In this document: in pieces, positions 1 through 7,685 of the stretch
How the letters are laid out: each line of letters opens with the position of its first letter
Position numbering within the stretch: the first letter of the stretch is position 1
Source of the DNA: Bacteroidota bacterium
GTDB lineage: Bacteria; Bacteroidota; Bacteroidia; Bacteroidales; JADFUO01
Assembly: GCA_015222115.1 (NCBI GenBank)
Contig: JADFUO010000304.1
Span: 1-9,808, forward strand
DNA length: 9,808 nt
Direction: 5' to 3'
Made by a program: the position numbers and the translations under genes
The notes under the pieces: generated by a model
Databases searched by the model: none
Seen by the model: only the letters and a program-made list of their open reading frames with translations
What the model was told of the DNA's origin: nothing

Positions 1-749
1 CTGTTATGCATAAAGATAATTATCTGCATCACGGAGCCATTATTGAAAATGCAATGATCTATCCTTACGGCAAAGTAGATTATTTTGATGACAGGTTTAC
101 TCCAAACTCAAGAGCTTCGTATCCATTACGTTATTTAAGAAACATAAAAGTTTCTTCCATTTCAGGTAATCCGAAAACCATTTTATTTCTCACAGCCGAT
201 GCTTATGGTGTTTTACCACCTGTTTCAAAATTAAATACTGATCAGGCTATGCTTTGGTTTTTAATAGGATATACCAGCAAACTTGCAGGCACGGAAACCG
301 GTGTAACCGAACCACAGGCAACTTTCTCAAGATTTTTCGGACAACCGTTTATGCCCTGCAATCCTGATGTATACTCAGACATGCTGGGTGAAAAAATGGA
401 AAAATTCAATACAAAAGTATATTTAATTAATACAGGATGGAGTGGCGGTGCTTATGGAACCGGCAAACGAATTGATATTAACCTGACTCGCGCAATGGTT
501 GATGCTGCATTATCAGGAGAACTTGAAAATGTTGAATATGAAGAAAACAAACTATTTCATTTAAATGTTCCGAAAACATGCCCCGGCGTGCCATCTGAGA
601 TATTATTCCCAAAAAATACATGGAAAGATAAAGACGCTTATGAAAAAACAGCATTAAAACTTGCTCAACAATTCTCTGATTATTTTAATGAAGCTTATGG
701 CGCAAAAAATATTAAAGAAAGTATTGTTAAGCAATGTCCATATAAGTAA
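1..749 (+). CDS. pckA: ATP-dependent phosphoenolpyruvate carboxykinase, C-terminal part (5' end outside window)
   Basis: Cytosolic enzyme that converts oxaloacetate and ATP to PEP, CO2 and ADP (or the reverse in anaerobic fermenters that fix CO2). The open frame is already running at the left edge (first full codon at 3); an internal Met at 6 is not the true start. About 248 residues of a family usually near 530-540 are present. Counting from that Met, NSRASYP (34-40) holds the Arg matching the substrate-binding Arg333 of the E. coli enzyme. FLTADAYGVLPPVSKL (61-76), KLAGTETGVTEP (92-103) and the adenine-binding stretch NTGWSGG..GTGKRI (142-156) followed by TR (161-162) are all family hallmarks. 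The P-loop and the metal-binding Asp lie upstream of the window. The extra GGAY before GTGKR resembles the plant/trypanosome form more than the E. coli form. No terminator hairpin is visible in the 135-base AT-rich gap after the stop. Identification is secure; which direction the enzyme works in cannot be told here. Confidence 0.96.
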   Translation, partial: VMHKDNYLHHGAIIENAMIYPYGKVDYFDDRFTPNSRASYPLRYLRNIKVSSISGNPKTILFLTADAYGVLPPVSKLNTDQAMLWFLIGYTSKLAGTETGVTEPQATFSRFFGQPFMPCNPDVYSDMLGEKMEKFNTKVYLINTGWSGGAYGTGKRIDINLTRAMVDAALSGELENVEYEENKLFHLNVPKTCPGVPSEILFPKNTWKDKDAYEKTALKLAQQFSDYFNEAYGAKNIKESIVKQCPYK

Positions 750-824
750 CCAACACTGAAACAAAATAAAATCATGGAAAATTCAAATAAAAAATAAAAA
801 TAAATTATTAAATTATATTTTAAA

Positions 825-855
825 TTTGCATTTTCATAAAATAAATGTATATTTG
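825..855 (+). promoter_or_regulatory. Bacteroidota-type promoter for the cold-shock gene
   Basis: A -33 box TTTG (825-828) and a -7 box TATATTTG (848-855) are separated by 19 bases. This matches the Bacteroidota primary sigma consensus TTTG-N19-21-TAnnTTTG exactly. Transcription would begin near 862, giving a leader of only about 23 bases before the ATG at 885. The region is very AT-rich and no Shine-Dalgarno sequence follows, which is usual for the phylum. Confidence 0.8.
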
Positions 856-884
856 CAAATTATTAACTTTAATCAATTATTATT

Positions 885-1079
885 ATGTCAACCGGAGTCG
901 TAAAATTTTACAATGAAAAAAAAGGTTTTGGGTTTATTATTGATGATGAAACCCAACAGGATATTTTTGTCCATTCATCAGGTTTAATAGATAAAATCAC
1001 TGAAGATGACAAAGTATCTTTTGATATCATAGAAGATAACAGAGGTAAAAAAGCTATTAATGTAAAGAAAATTGAGTAG
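885..1079 (+). CDS. Cold-shock-domain nucleic-acid-binding protein (CspA family)
   Basis: A 64-residue single-domain OB-fold protein expected to bind single-stranded RNA/DNA in the cytoplasm and melt RNA secondary structure. It spans one full cold-shock domain: the opening strand GVVKFYNEKKGFGFI contains the RNP1 motif (KGFGFI, about residues 13-18), and DIFVHSSGL (26-34) contains RNP2 with its aromatic and His residues. The length is typical of CspA proteins (65-70 residues). The usual W of VKWFN is replaced by F (VKFYN), which is common in Bacteroidota. The start is fixed by the family N-terminus and by the promoter 30 bases upstream. It is monocistronic: its own promoter lies upstream and a terminator begins 20 bases after the stop. 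The short predicted leader has no room for the long cold-responsive leader of E. coli cspA, so cold induction should not be assumed. It could equally be a constitutive RNA chaperone. Confidence 0.95.
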   Translation: MSTGVVKFYNEKKGFGFIIDDETQQDIFVHSSGLIDKITEDDKVSFDIIEDNRGKKAINVKKIE

Positions 1080-1099
1080 ATCTTTTTAAAAATCATTGG

Positions 1100-1134
1100 A
1101 AAGCTCTCTTGTATAAACAGGGGAGCTTTTTTTT
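1100..1134 (+). terminator. Intrinsic terminator after the cold-shock gene, at the convergence with dnaN
   Basis: AAAGCTCTC (1100-1108) pairs with GGGAGCTTT (1121-1129), nine pairs with one T-G wobble, around a 12-base loop. An unbroken run of eight T (1127-1134) starts within the right arm. The T-run overlaps the dnaN stop codon (1133-1135, other strand). Read from the dnaN side the hairpin is followed only after about ten bases by a short T-run, so it is a weaker terminator in that direction. Confidence 0.85.
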
Positions 1135-2257
1135 ACTGGTTAAGCATTACCGGCATTACCAACATTAAAATATCTTCATCTTTATTTTCATTATCAACCG
1201 GTAAGATCAGTCCTGCCCTGTTTGGAGCTGACATCTCAATACGGACATCTTCATTATCAATATTGTTCAGCATTTCCTGAAAAAATCTTGAATTAAATCC
1301 AATTTCCATATCCTCACCTTCATAATTACAGCTTAGCCGTTCTGTAGCTTCATTTGAAAAGTCAATATCTTCAGCAGAAAGTATTAACTCCTGACCGGAA
1401 ATCTTAAACCTAACCTGATGTGTTGACTGATTGGCAAAAATTGCTATACGTTTAATTGTGTTTAGCAATATACTTCTGTTAGTAATTAAAACATTTGGAT
1501 TTTCAGTAGGGATAACGGCTTCATAATTCGGATATTTCCCGTCAATTAATCTGCATATTAAAGTTACATTCTCAAATTCAAATAAAGCATTGGTTTGGTC
1601 ATATTCAATCTTTACAGGAAAATCATCACCCAAAAGGATATTTTTTAATTGATTTAATGGTTTTTTTGGTAAAATAAATGAAACTGAGTTCTCTGATTTA
1701 GCGTCTGTTCTTCTGTAGCGAACTAATTTATGAGCATCGGTAGCAACAAAAGTAATATCATCAGGAGTTAATTCACAAAAAACACCTGACATTACTGGAC
1801 GTAATTCATCATTTCCTGTCGCAAAGATGGTTTTATTAAATGCACTCACAAGAATTGATGAATTTATTGATAATGAAGTTGCATTTTCAAGTAACGGGGT
1901 TTGCGGATACTCATCACTTTTATGACCCGATAATTTATATTTTCCTTCACCTGCAGAAATTTCAACGCCCATGTTTTCAACATTAATTGTAAAAGTAATT
2001 GGTATATCAGTAAATGTTTTGAGCGTATCTAATAATATTTTCGCAGGAATGGTAATTATTCCGGGTTCTTCTGACATAGTAAGAGGAACCGTAACAGTCA
2101 TAGTAGTTTCCAAATCCGATGCCGTTATTTGTAATGTTTTATCTTTTAATTCAAATAAAAAATCGTCAAGAATCGGTAAAGTGTTACTGGGATTTAATAC
2201 CCCACTCAATGCCTGTAAGTTCTTTAATAATACTGAACTTGAAACAATAAATTTCAT
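1133..2257 (-). CDS. dnaN: DNA polymerase III beta subunit (sliding clamp)
   Basis: Forms the ring-shaped homodimer that tethers the replicative polymerase and other repair factors to DNA. The 374 residues match the usual length of about 365-380 and should fold as three successive clamp domains of roughly 120 residues each. Recognisable signatures are ELRPVMSGV (151-159) and ATDAHKLVR (172-180) in the second domain, LIDGKYPNYEAVIP (237-250) at the second/third domain border, and a C-terminal MPVM (368-371) that corresponds to the VMPMRL end of the E. coli clamp near the binding cleft. The start MKFIVSSSVLLKNL is the standard N-terminus. It follows plsY on the same strand after a 128-base gap and converges on the cold-shock gene. 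No dnaA, recF or gyrB is adjacent, so this is not the dnaA-dnaN arrangement found at many origins. A possible -7 box lies 33 bases upstream. Confidence 0.97.
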   Translation of the reverse strand: MKFIVSSSVLLKNLQALSGVLNPSNTLPILDDFLFELKDKTLQITASDLETTMTVTVPLTMSEEPGIITIPAKILLDTLKTFTDIPITFTINVENMGVEISAGEGKYKLSGHKSDEYPQTPLLENATSLSINSSILVSAFNKTIFATGNDELRPVMSGVFCELTPDDITFVATDAHKLVRYRRTDAKSENSVSFILPKKPLNQLKNILLGDDFPVKIEYDQTNALFEFENVTLICRLIDGKYPNYEAVIPTENPNVLITNRSILLNTIKRIAIFANQSTHQVRFKISGQELILSAEDIDFSNEATERLSCNYEGEDMEIGFNSRFFQEMLNNIDNEDVRIEMSAPNRAGLILPVDNENKDEDILMLVMPVMLNQ

Positions 2258-2290
2258 ATTTTTAAATTTTCTGGGTTTTTATTTTAATTT

Positions 2291-2298
2291 CAAATGTA
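2291..2298 (-). promoter_or_regulatory. dnaN: Candidate -7 box upstream of dnaN
   Basis: On the minus strand this reads TACATTTG, a full match to TAnnTTTG, ending 33 bases before the dnaN ATG. That is about the same spacing as in the well-formed cold-shock promoter. No TTTG is present at the expected -33 distance (near 2318-2321), so the call rests on one box in very AT-rich DNA. Confidence 0.4.
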
Positions 2299-2334
2299 AA
2301 AATATTAAAATTTTTTTAATAGAATGAATTTTTC

Positions 2335-2348
2335 TACCTATTCAGGTA
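2335..2348. repeat. Small perfect hairpin between plsY and dnaN
   Basis: TACCT (2335-2339), loop ATTC, AGGTA (2344-2348). It lies 37 bases beyond the plsY stop. Neither strand has a clean T-run directly after it, so it is not a convincing terminator. The rest of this gap is nearly pure A and T. Confidence 0.35.
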
Positions 2349-2385
2349 TAAAAAGTTATTAACAATTAAAATTAAATTTCATTTT

Positions 2386-3021
2386 TTAACAAGAAGACTT
2401 TTTCTTAAAAACAAATCTTGATTCCTCCCCTTTTATTAATCTTTTAATATTCTTTAAATGAGTTAACGGTATAAAAACTGCTACTGCAATCGACATTATT
2501 ATCAAAGAAAGATTATTTACATTAAAAATAAACACAACAATAAACGGAAAAAATATTGATGCAATAATTGATGAAATGGAAACAATACGTGAAATTACCA
2601 GAACAATCACAAAAACACCCACTGCTACTAATACTGAGTATGAAAATAAGGCAATTCCTACACCAAGTAATGTTGCAACTCCTTTACCGCCTTTAAATCT
2701 AACGTAAACAGGAAAAATATGCCCAATAACCGCTGCAACTGCAAAAACAATTTTAATATTTATAAATTGATCGCCCGTATAAACATCACTTAAAATAAAG
2801 TTTGACATATAAACGGCAAACCAACCTTTAAATACATCAAATAACAGAACGGGAATTCCTGCCTTCCAGCCTAAAACCCTTATTGTATTTGTTGCTCCGG
2901 CATTACCGCTACCCTTAGTTCTTACATCAACTTTATAAAACCACTTTCCTATCCACACTGATGTTGGGATTGAACCAATCAAATATGCAAGAATTATTAA
3001 TAATATTATTTGTAAGGTCAT
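2386..3021 (-). CDS. plsY: Acyl-phosphate:glycerol-3-phosphate acyltransferase
   Basis: Integral inner-membrane enzyme that transfers an acyl group from acyl-phosphate (made by PlsX) to glycerol-3-phosphate, the first committed step of phospholipid synthesis. All three family motifs are present in order: GSIPTSVWIGK (16-26), the glycine-rich GSGNAGATNTIR (37-48), which binds glycerol-3-phosphate phosphate, and GHIFPVYVRFKGGKGVAT (100-117), which contains the catalytic/binding His, Lys and Gly residues. Hydrophobic segments near 3-20, 55-75, 90-105, 118-142 and 148-190 fit the known multi-pass topology. The tail KGEESRF (197-203) and its basic end are typical of Bacteroidota members. Length (211) is normal. 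The start at 3021 places the first helix directly at the N-terminus, as in the family. It sits between the large unknown gene and dnaN. plsX is not in the window. Confidence 0.96.
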   Translation of the reverse strand: MTLQIILLIILAYLIGSIPTSVWIGKWFYKVDVRTKGSGNAGATNTIRVLGWKAGIPVLLFDVFKGWFAVYMSNFILSDVYTGDQFINIKIVFAVAAVIGHIFPVYVRFKGGKGVATLLGVGIALFSYSVLVAVGVFVIVLVISRIVSISSIIASIFFPFIVVFIFNVNNLSLIIMSIAVAVFIPLTHLKNIKRLIKGEESRFVFKKKSSC

Positions 3022-3026
3022 TTATT

Positions 3027-3133
3027 ATTTTAGATTTTAGATTTTAGATTTATTTAAAGTTATGGGTTACGGATTTCAGGTTACAAACATAACGTATAAC
3101 ATTTAACGTATAATATTTAACATTTAACTCTTA
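3027..3133. repeat. Degenerate heptamer (7-bp) tandem repeats upstream of plsY
   Basis: ATTTTAG occurs three times head to tail (3027-3047) and runs into ATTTATT. From 3064 the sequence again breaks into seven-base words: GGGTTAC, GGATTTC, AGGTTAC, AAACATA, ACGTATA, ACATTTA, ACGTATA, ATATTTA, ACATTTA, ACTCTTA. Within this, AACGTATAACATTT (3091-3104) and AACGTATAATATTT (3105-3118) are 14-base copies differing at one base, followed by a half copy. The tract fills most of the gap between plsY and the large gene and contains no open reading frame. Confidence 0.75.
3084..3091 (-). promoter_or_regulatory. plsY: Weak candidate -7 box upstream of plsY
   Basis: Minus-strand TATGTTTG matches TAnnTTTG and ends 62 bases before the plsY ATG, inside the heptamer-repeat tract. 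There is no TTTG at the -33 position, so this may be chance. Confidence 0.25.
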
Positions 3134-3146
3134 TTTATATTTGTTT

Positions 3147-3161
3147 GTAGCTTTGAGCTAC
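3147..3161. repeat. Perfect hairpin downstream of the large gene
   Basis: GTAGCT (3147-3152), loop TTG, AGCTAC (3156-3161): a six-pair stem, 42 bases past the stop of the large gene. Neither strand shows a T-run after it, so it is at best a factor-assisted terminator or an RNA 3'-end stabiliser. It is also more GC-rich than the surrounding gap. Confidence 0.45.
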
Positions 3162-3203
3162 GTTAGGGATAATTTTAGTAAAAATTGTTAAATAAATACA
3201 TAA

Positions 3204-6200
3204 TTACCTGACAGATTGCATTTTCCGTAAAAAATCAATCCTTTTTCTTCGTGTTGAAATTACAAATTCATATTGGTCATCCATACCCTTTTCCTTAAAG
3301 GTACGACTTTCAGGTTTTAAATCATTAATCAGGTTATTAAATTCATAATTTGACGAAATTGCCTGCATGATATTATTTCTGTAACTAAAGAAATACCATT
3401 CTTTCTCACTTAATTCAAGATAGATATTAATGCCATCGCCGGTCCTTCGTTTTATAATTTCAATATACCCGTTTACATATTTATTAATTTGTTTTTTATT
3501 TATATTTCCAATTCCAATCGGTCCGTATGAAACAAAAGATTTAGTACCGGGATTCCAAATCAAATTAACTTCTGTAAAAAACAAAGTATGAATTAGTTCG
3601 GGTGGGAGTTTTTTTGCTGCACCGTATAAATTAAATTCATTAATTTGTTCCCTGGCAGTTTCTTTTCCTAATATATGATTTAAAGCCATGATAAAATTAT
3701 TATCCGATAAGTTAACTCCCCTTAAATTAGCTAATTCAAGGCTGTCGGAAAACATCTCCAGAGCATTTTCATCAAAAAAGAAATCAAGCGACATCACAAC
3801 TTTTAATTTAGTTGAATCAGGGATAATCATATATTCAACCGTTCCATAGTTTTCTATTTTCAGATAACCAATATCAGAGCCGATATTAATTTGTCCTTCA
3901 CAGTCAATAATGCATTTTTCGGTTGATAAGCTTAAAAAATTCTCCACTGATCCCGAATTTCTCAAACGTTCGGCATTACCTATCTTAAATTCGTTTTTTG
4001 TACTATCGAAATTTAAACGACCGTGTGCTGATATAATCTTAGTATCAGCAGAATTTTCTTTTTTGGTAAACAAAGCCGGATAAACACGGTATTGAAGGTT
4101 AGAGAAATAAAGTCCGCATTGCAAATTCAAATTATCAATATCTTTTAAATCAGAAGAAACAGGTAAATATATTTCATCAGGGTTTATCAATGCATTAAAT
4201 TTAACCCAATCATTTTCTGAAAAATAACACTCCTGATTAAGCTGGTAACCACCACTGAAATACAGATTTTTTTCTTTTGCTTTTAATTTTATATTACCTG
4301 CAAAATAATATTCAGGACTAAGAAAAAATATTGCATTTTCCGGAATGTTTCCAAAGGCAAATGTTTGACCTAATGAATCTACAGCTATAGTATTCAGCTC
4401 GATTTCCTGGGGTATTCCGTTTCTATCAACATAATCATAATAACCTTTTGCAAGATATTTATTTCTTGAGAAAATGTTAACGTCAGCGTTATAAATTGTA
4501 TGTAATTTAGTGGCAGTATCGGTAATGATAAATGCTTCTTTTAAAGTTTCCATTTCTGCATTTTGCATGATATTTATTATTCCATCACCGGGAAAAACTG
4601 CTGCATCGGCTGTTTTTATTATTTTAACATCTTCAGCATAAATAATATAATTTTTTATATCATATTTTGCCTTAACCGAATAAAATGCAAGTGAATCATG
4701 GTCAGGGCGAGTGGAAATAAATTCAGAACCGGATAAATCCAGATCAATCAATTCTTTCATGGTCATCTTATCAATATCAGAAATCTGTTGTGCAATATTG
4801 TTAGTCAGCAGCATTTCTTCTTCATCCATATACCAATCAATCTTATCCATATTACAAACATATTTATTGAATGGAAAATTAACAAGCGAACTTACACCAC
4901 TTGACCTGAATTCGACTTTTCTTTCCTGAAAATCAATGAGTGTATTATAAATATGTGTTGAAACAGCAATTTCAGAGGTTTCAGCAGTAAAAAGTGTAAA
5001 ATCGGAAGTATCGGCATATAATAAATGTTGTTTGAAATTAAAAAGATCAGAAGCAATTTCGCTGTTCGTAAAATTGAATTTCCCATTACCTTTTAATCCA
5101 AAAGGTGAAAGTTCAAGTTCACCGCTAAACTCCGATCTTCCATACATTATAAAATGGTTTTCCATTGCCGATAGGGTCATTAAATTTGTATCGGGAAGCC
5201 ATTTTTGATTAACCGAATCAGCACTTACTACAGGAAATTCTACATCGCCAATTTGTTCATCAATAATAAAACTTTTGGCAAGAGTGTTCATTGAATCGGG
5301 ATAAAATGTAAAATTATCTGAAATTGTAGTTGAAGTTAAATATTTCAAAGTTCCGTTTCCAATTAAACCATTATTACTCAACGTTATTTTTGAAAAGAAT
5401 GTTCCTTTATCATCATATACAGGATAACCGTTTTCCGGAATAAAATTAACAAAACCCAACGAATAATCAGGCATAACCACCAATGCTTCTTCTATTTCAG
5501 GAAAGGTTCCGGAAGATGCCAGATATCCGCTGAATTCTAATCCATCGGTTGTAAAATTATCCAAGCTGTCAATCGTAAAAGGATCAACATGATAATAAAA
5601 TTTATCACGAATATAAACTCCTTTATGTATTGACTTTTTATCATAAAAAACATAAGCATCATTTACACTGTTAAAAACAGGATACTGTGGTGCTGTCTTT
5701 AATCCGGATTTATTTAAAGGATGATCAATTAAGAGGTTTCCACTAAGATCGGCTATAACATTATTTATGGCTACAAGTGGATAATTACCTGACTCATCTT
5801 TAGTATTACTTTTTACCTTAAAACTTAAGGAATCAATTGTCGGGAGATTAAGTCTGAAAGTATCGTACTCAAACGAACAATCTTTGGCATAAAAATCAAA
5901 CAAGCCTGCATGCACTCTTCCTGAAAAAACAAAATCCCTGTTCTTTTTAATAATTATTTCCTCATTTGCAGGATAAATGTAAACTTTCTGTGAATCGCTC
6001 AGGAACACTTCAGAAACACCGTTAATTGTCATATTAAAATTTTGCAGATCAAGTTCAGCATTGCTTTTGGAAATAGTTGTTGAATTAAAACGGATTACAT
6101 CATAATCAATTTTACCTGCTTTTGCATCTAAAAAATCAAACAATTCTTTTTTAATAATTGCTTTTTTTTCTTCAGAATTGTAAATTAAAAAACCCTTGCC

Positions 6201-7685
6201 TGCCAGATTAAACAACATGGCACTTACCTGCTCGATGGGCTTTTGCATATAATCAGCCAGTACATTCAATTGTATTACGTTAGTATTATATCTTTCAGAA
6301 TATTTTTTTACAACGTCTAAAGGATTAATCTCATCTATTCCTTGTAGGCGATAAAACTCATAATCAGAATAATAATTGGCTGATTCAAATAAAGCTTTAC
6401 TTACATTACTGATACCTCTGACCATCTCAAATGAAATTGACAGTTCATTCATTTTCCAGTTCAACGCTTCACAATACAGATCCAGCTTATGATACGAATC
6501 ATAAAACGGGCTTTTAGATATTCCTTTGTTTGAACGAATTAATGATAATTTCTTATTTTCATTATTATATTTCATTTGCAAGCCCGGATGATAAATTGAA
6601 TCGTTTTCAAAATACATTGAAATTGCAGCCCTGCCTGAATATATCTTATTTTCTTGAATTACAAACGCTCTTGACCTTACTTTTGCAAATTTTTTATTAT
6701 CTTTTTTAAATACTAATTCTGCAAAATGCTCGTCGGTTCCTGCCCCTATCAATTTTGCACCTTTCATTGAAAAACCACCTTCAAAATCAATATTTTCAAA
6801 CAAATTATCTATCTGATATTTTTTAAAATACGAATCAAATCGCGGATAAGATGTTCTTTTATTTGGGGGACTGGATAATACTTTCTCGTTGAAATTTCCT
6901 AGTAAAGGTTTATCAAAAAAAAGTGTGTTATAAAATGCTACGGAATCAGCCGAGTAAATTGAATTTTTAAAATTTATTTCATAATTCCTGAGTTTTACAA
7001 AAACCTTATTTTCGTCAAATCCAACCCTGTTCCAGCTAACTTTACCATTTTCTCCATACCATTGATTTGTATTAGGAAAATAGATACCTTTTGTTTTTTT
7101 AATAATTGAGCTGTCTTTTTTTGTCGCACAAACCAAATCAAGTGATTTAAACTTTATTGAAGGTACGGAATCATAATCAAAAAAGAAATTTCCCTTATTA
7201 AAATGCCATATAATTGACCTTGTATTAAATAATATGTTAGAAACAAAAAAATTATCGGTAAATTCAAGATAAGATAAAAAATATTTTGCAGTAGTTTGAC
7301 CTATCAGATCATCAAGACTTTTTAACCAGGCAATAACACTTTTTTGAGGTTGTCTTATACCGGCAAAATGATTCAAACAGGAAATAAACCGGTAAAAATG
7401 AGGAAACCCTTTCATTTCCCTGTTGAGCATCAGGTTGGAAGTTTCATAAATTTTTTGCTTTTGAAGTTTGTTAAATTTCCCCTGGTTCCATCTTTCAGAA
7501 AATACAGCAAGAAGCTTGTCAGCTTTTTCCAGATAGGCTTTATTTTGAGTTGAATGTAAAATTGTTGAAATCTCATTAAGATACTCATCAGCTTTTGTTG
7601 AAAACTGTTTAATATCCTGAGAATAAACCAATCCGTCAATTAAAATAAAGAATAATATAAAAAGTAAACGATTTATCCTGATCAT
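3204..7685 (-). CDS. Very large exported protein of unknown function (1493 aa)
   Basis: I do not recognise a named family. Residues 1-22 are a clear Sec signal peptide: basic MIRINR, hydrophobic core LLFILFFILIDGLV, cleavage expected after VYS before Gln23. There is no lipoprotein Cys and no other obvious membrane helix, so a periplasmic or outer-membrane-facing location is inferred. Residues about 25-165 look helical. Residues about 455-530 resemble a winged helix followed by AGKIDYDVI. Most of the rest is predicted beta-rich, with repeated G-x-G and alternating polar/hydrophobic stretches. Segments 769-806 and 859-896 align without gaps at 13 of 38 identical residues, including LS, GL, GNG, SD and F-x-F, so there is internal duplication. 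The segment 1008-1100 (IIYAEDV, AVFPGDGIINI, HTIYNADVNI) is reminiscent of OstA/LPS-transport-like beta repeats. The C-terminus ends in basic KRIDFLRKMQ and lacks a visible type IX sorting domain. The frame is intact over 4.5 kb. It lies 154 bases after tpiA, with no -7 box in that gap, so it may be read from the tpiA promoter. Confidence 0.9.
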   Translation of the reverse strand: MIRINRLLFILFFILIDGLVYSQDIKQFSTKADEYLNEISTILHSTQNKAYLEKADKLLAVFSERWNQGKFNKLQKQKIYETSNLMLNREMKGFPHFYRFISCLNHFAGIRQPQKSVIAWLKSLDDLIGQTTAKYFLSYLEFTDNFFVSNILFNTRSIIWHFNKGNFFFDYDSVPSIKFKSLDLVCATKKDSSIIKKTKGIYFPNTNQWYGENGKVSWNRVGFDENKVFVKLRNYEINFKNSIYSADSVAFYNTLFFDKPLLGNFNEKVLSSPPNKRTSYPRFDSYFKKYQIDNLFENIDFEGGFSMKGAKLIGAGTDEHFAELVFKKDNKKFAKVRSRAFVIQENKIYSGRAAISMYFENDSIYHPGLQMKYNNENKKLSLIRSNKGISKSPFYDSYHKLDLYCEALNWKMNELSISFEMVRGISNVSKALFESANYYSDYEFYRLQGIDEINPLDVVKKYSERYNTNVIQLNVLADYMQKPIEQVSAMLFNLAGKGFLIYNSEEKKAIIKKELFDFLDAKAGKIDYDVIRFNSTTISKSNAELDLQNFNMTINGVSEVFLSDSQKVYIYPANEEIIIKKNRDFVFSGRVHAGLFDFYAKDCSFEYDTFRLNLPTIDSLSFKVKSNTKDESGNYPLVAINNVIADLSGNLLIDHPLNKSGLKTAPQYPVFNSVNDAYVFYDKKSIHKGVYIRDKFYYHVDPFTIDSLDNFTTDGLEFSGYLASSGTFPEIEEALVVMPDYSLGFVNFIPENGYPVYDDKGTFFSKITLSNNGLIGNGTLKYLTSTTISDNFTFYPDSMNTLAKSFIIDEQIGDVEFPVVSADSVNQKWLPDTNLMTLSAMENHFIMYGRSEFSGELELSPFGLKGNGKFNFTNSEIASDLFNFKQHLLYADTSDFTLFTAETSEIAVSTHIYNTLIDFQERKVEFRSSGVSSLVNFPFNKYVCNMDKIDWYMDEEEMLLTNNIAQQISDIDKMTMKELIDLDLSGSEFISTRPDHDSLAFYSVKAKYDIKNYIIYAEDVKIIKTADAAVFPGDGIINIMQNAEMETLKEAFIITDTATKLHTIYNADVNIFSRNKYLAKGYYDYVDRNGIPQEIELNTIAVDSLGQTFAFGNIPENAIFFLSPEYYFAGNIKLKAKEKNLYFSGGYQLNQECYFSENDWVKFNALINPDEIYLPVSSDLKDIDNLNLQCGLYFSNLQYRVYPALFTKKENSADTKIISAHGRLNFDSTKNEFKIGNAERLRNSGSVENFLSLSTEKCIIDCEGQINIGSDIGYLKIENYGTVEYMIIPDSTKLKVVMSLDFFFDENALEMFSDSLELANLRGVNLSDNNFIMALNHILGKETAREQINEFNLYGAAKKLPPELIHTLFFTEVNLIWNPGTKSFVSYGPIGIGNINKKQINKYVNGYIEIIKRRTGDGINIYLELSEKEWYFFSYRNNIMQAISSNYEFNNLINDLKPESRTFKEKGMDDQYEFVISTRRKRIDFLRKMQSVR

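Noticed and set aside
773..796. Seven-codon frame after pckA
   Set aside because: Too short, no upstream signal and no similarity to a leader peptide.
908..1096. 62-codon minus-strand frame opposite the cold-shock gene
   Set aside because: It is fully antisense to a clear CspA gene, has no recognisable motif, and overlaps the terminator region.
2303..2321. AT-only inverted repeat upstream of dnaN
   Set aside because: An eight-pair stem made only of A and T is expected by chance in DNA this AT-rich.
1971..2327. 118-codon plus-strand frame opposite the start of dnaN
   Set aside because: It is antisense to well-conserved dnaN codons and low in complexity, with no promoter or family features.
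1133..2400. Replication origin near dnaN
   Set aside because: No dnaA gene and no cluster of DnaA boxes was seen around dnaN; the gene stands apart from the usual origin set.
4711..5086. Short frames on both strands within the large gene
   Set aside because: They lie inside an intact 1493-codon frame with a signal peptide and show no family resemblance.
7344..7639. 69-codon frames on both strands near the start of the large gene
   Set aside because: Both overlap the coding region of the large protein in other frames and have no independent support.
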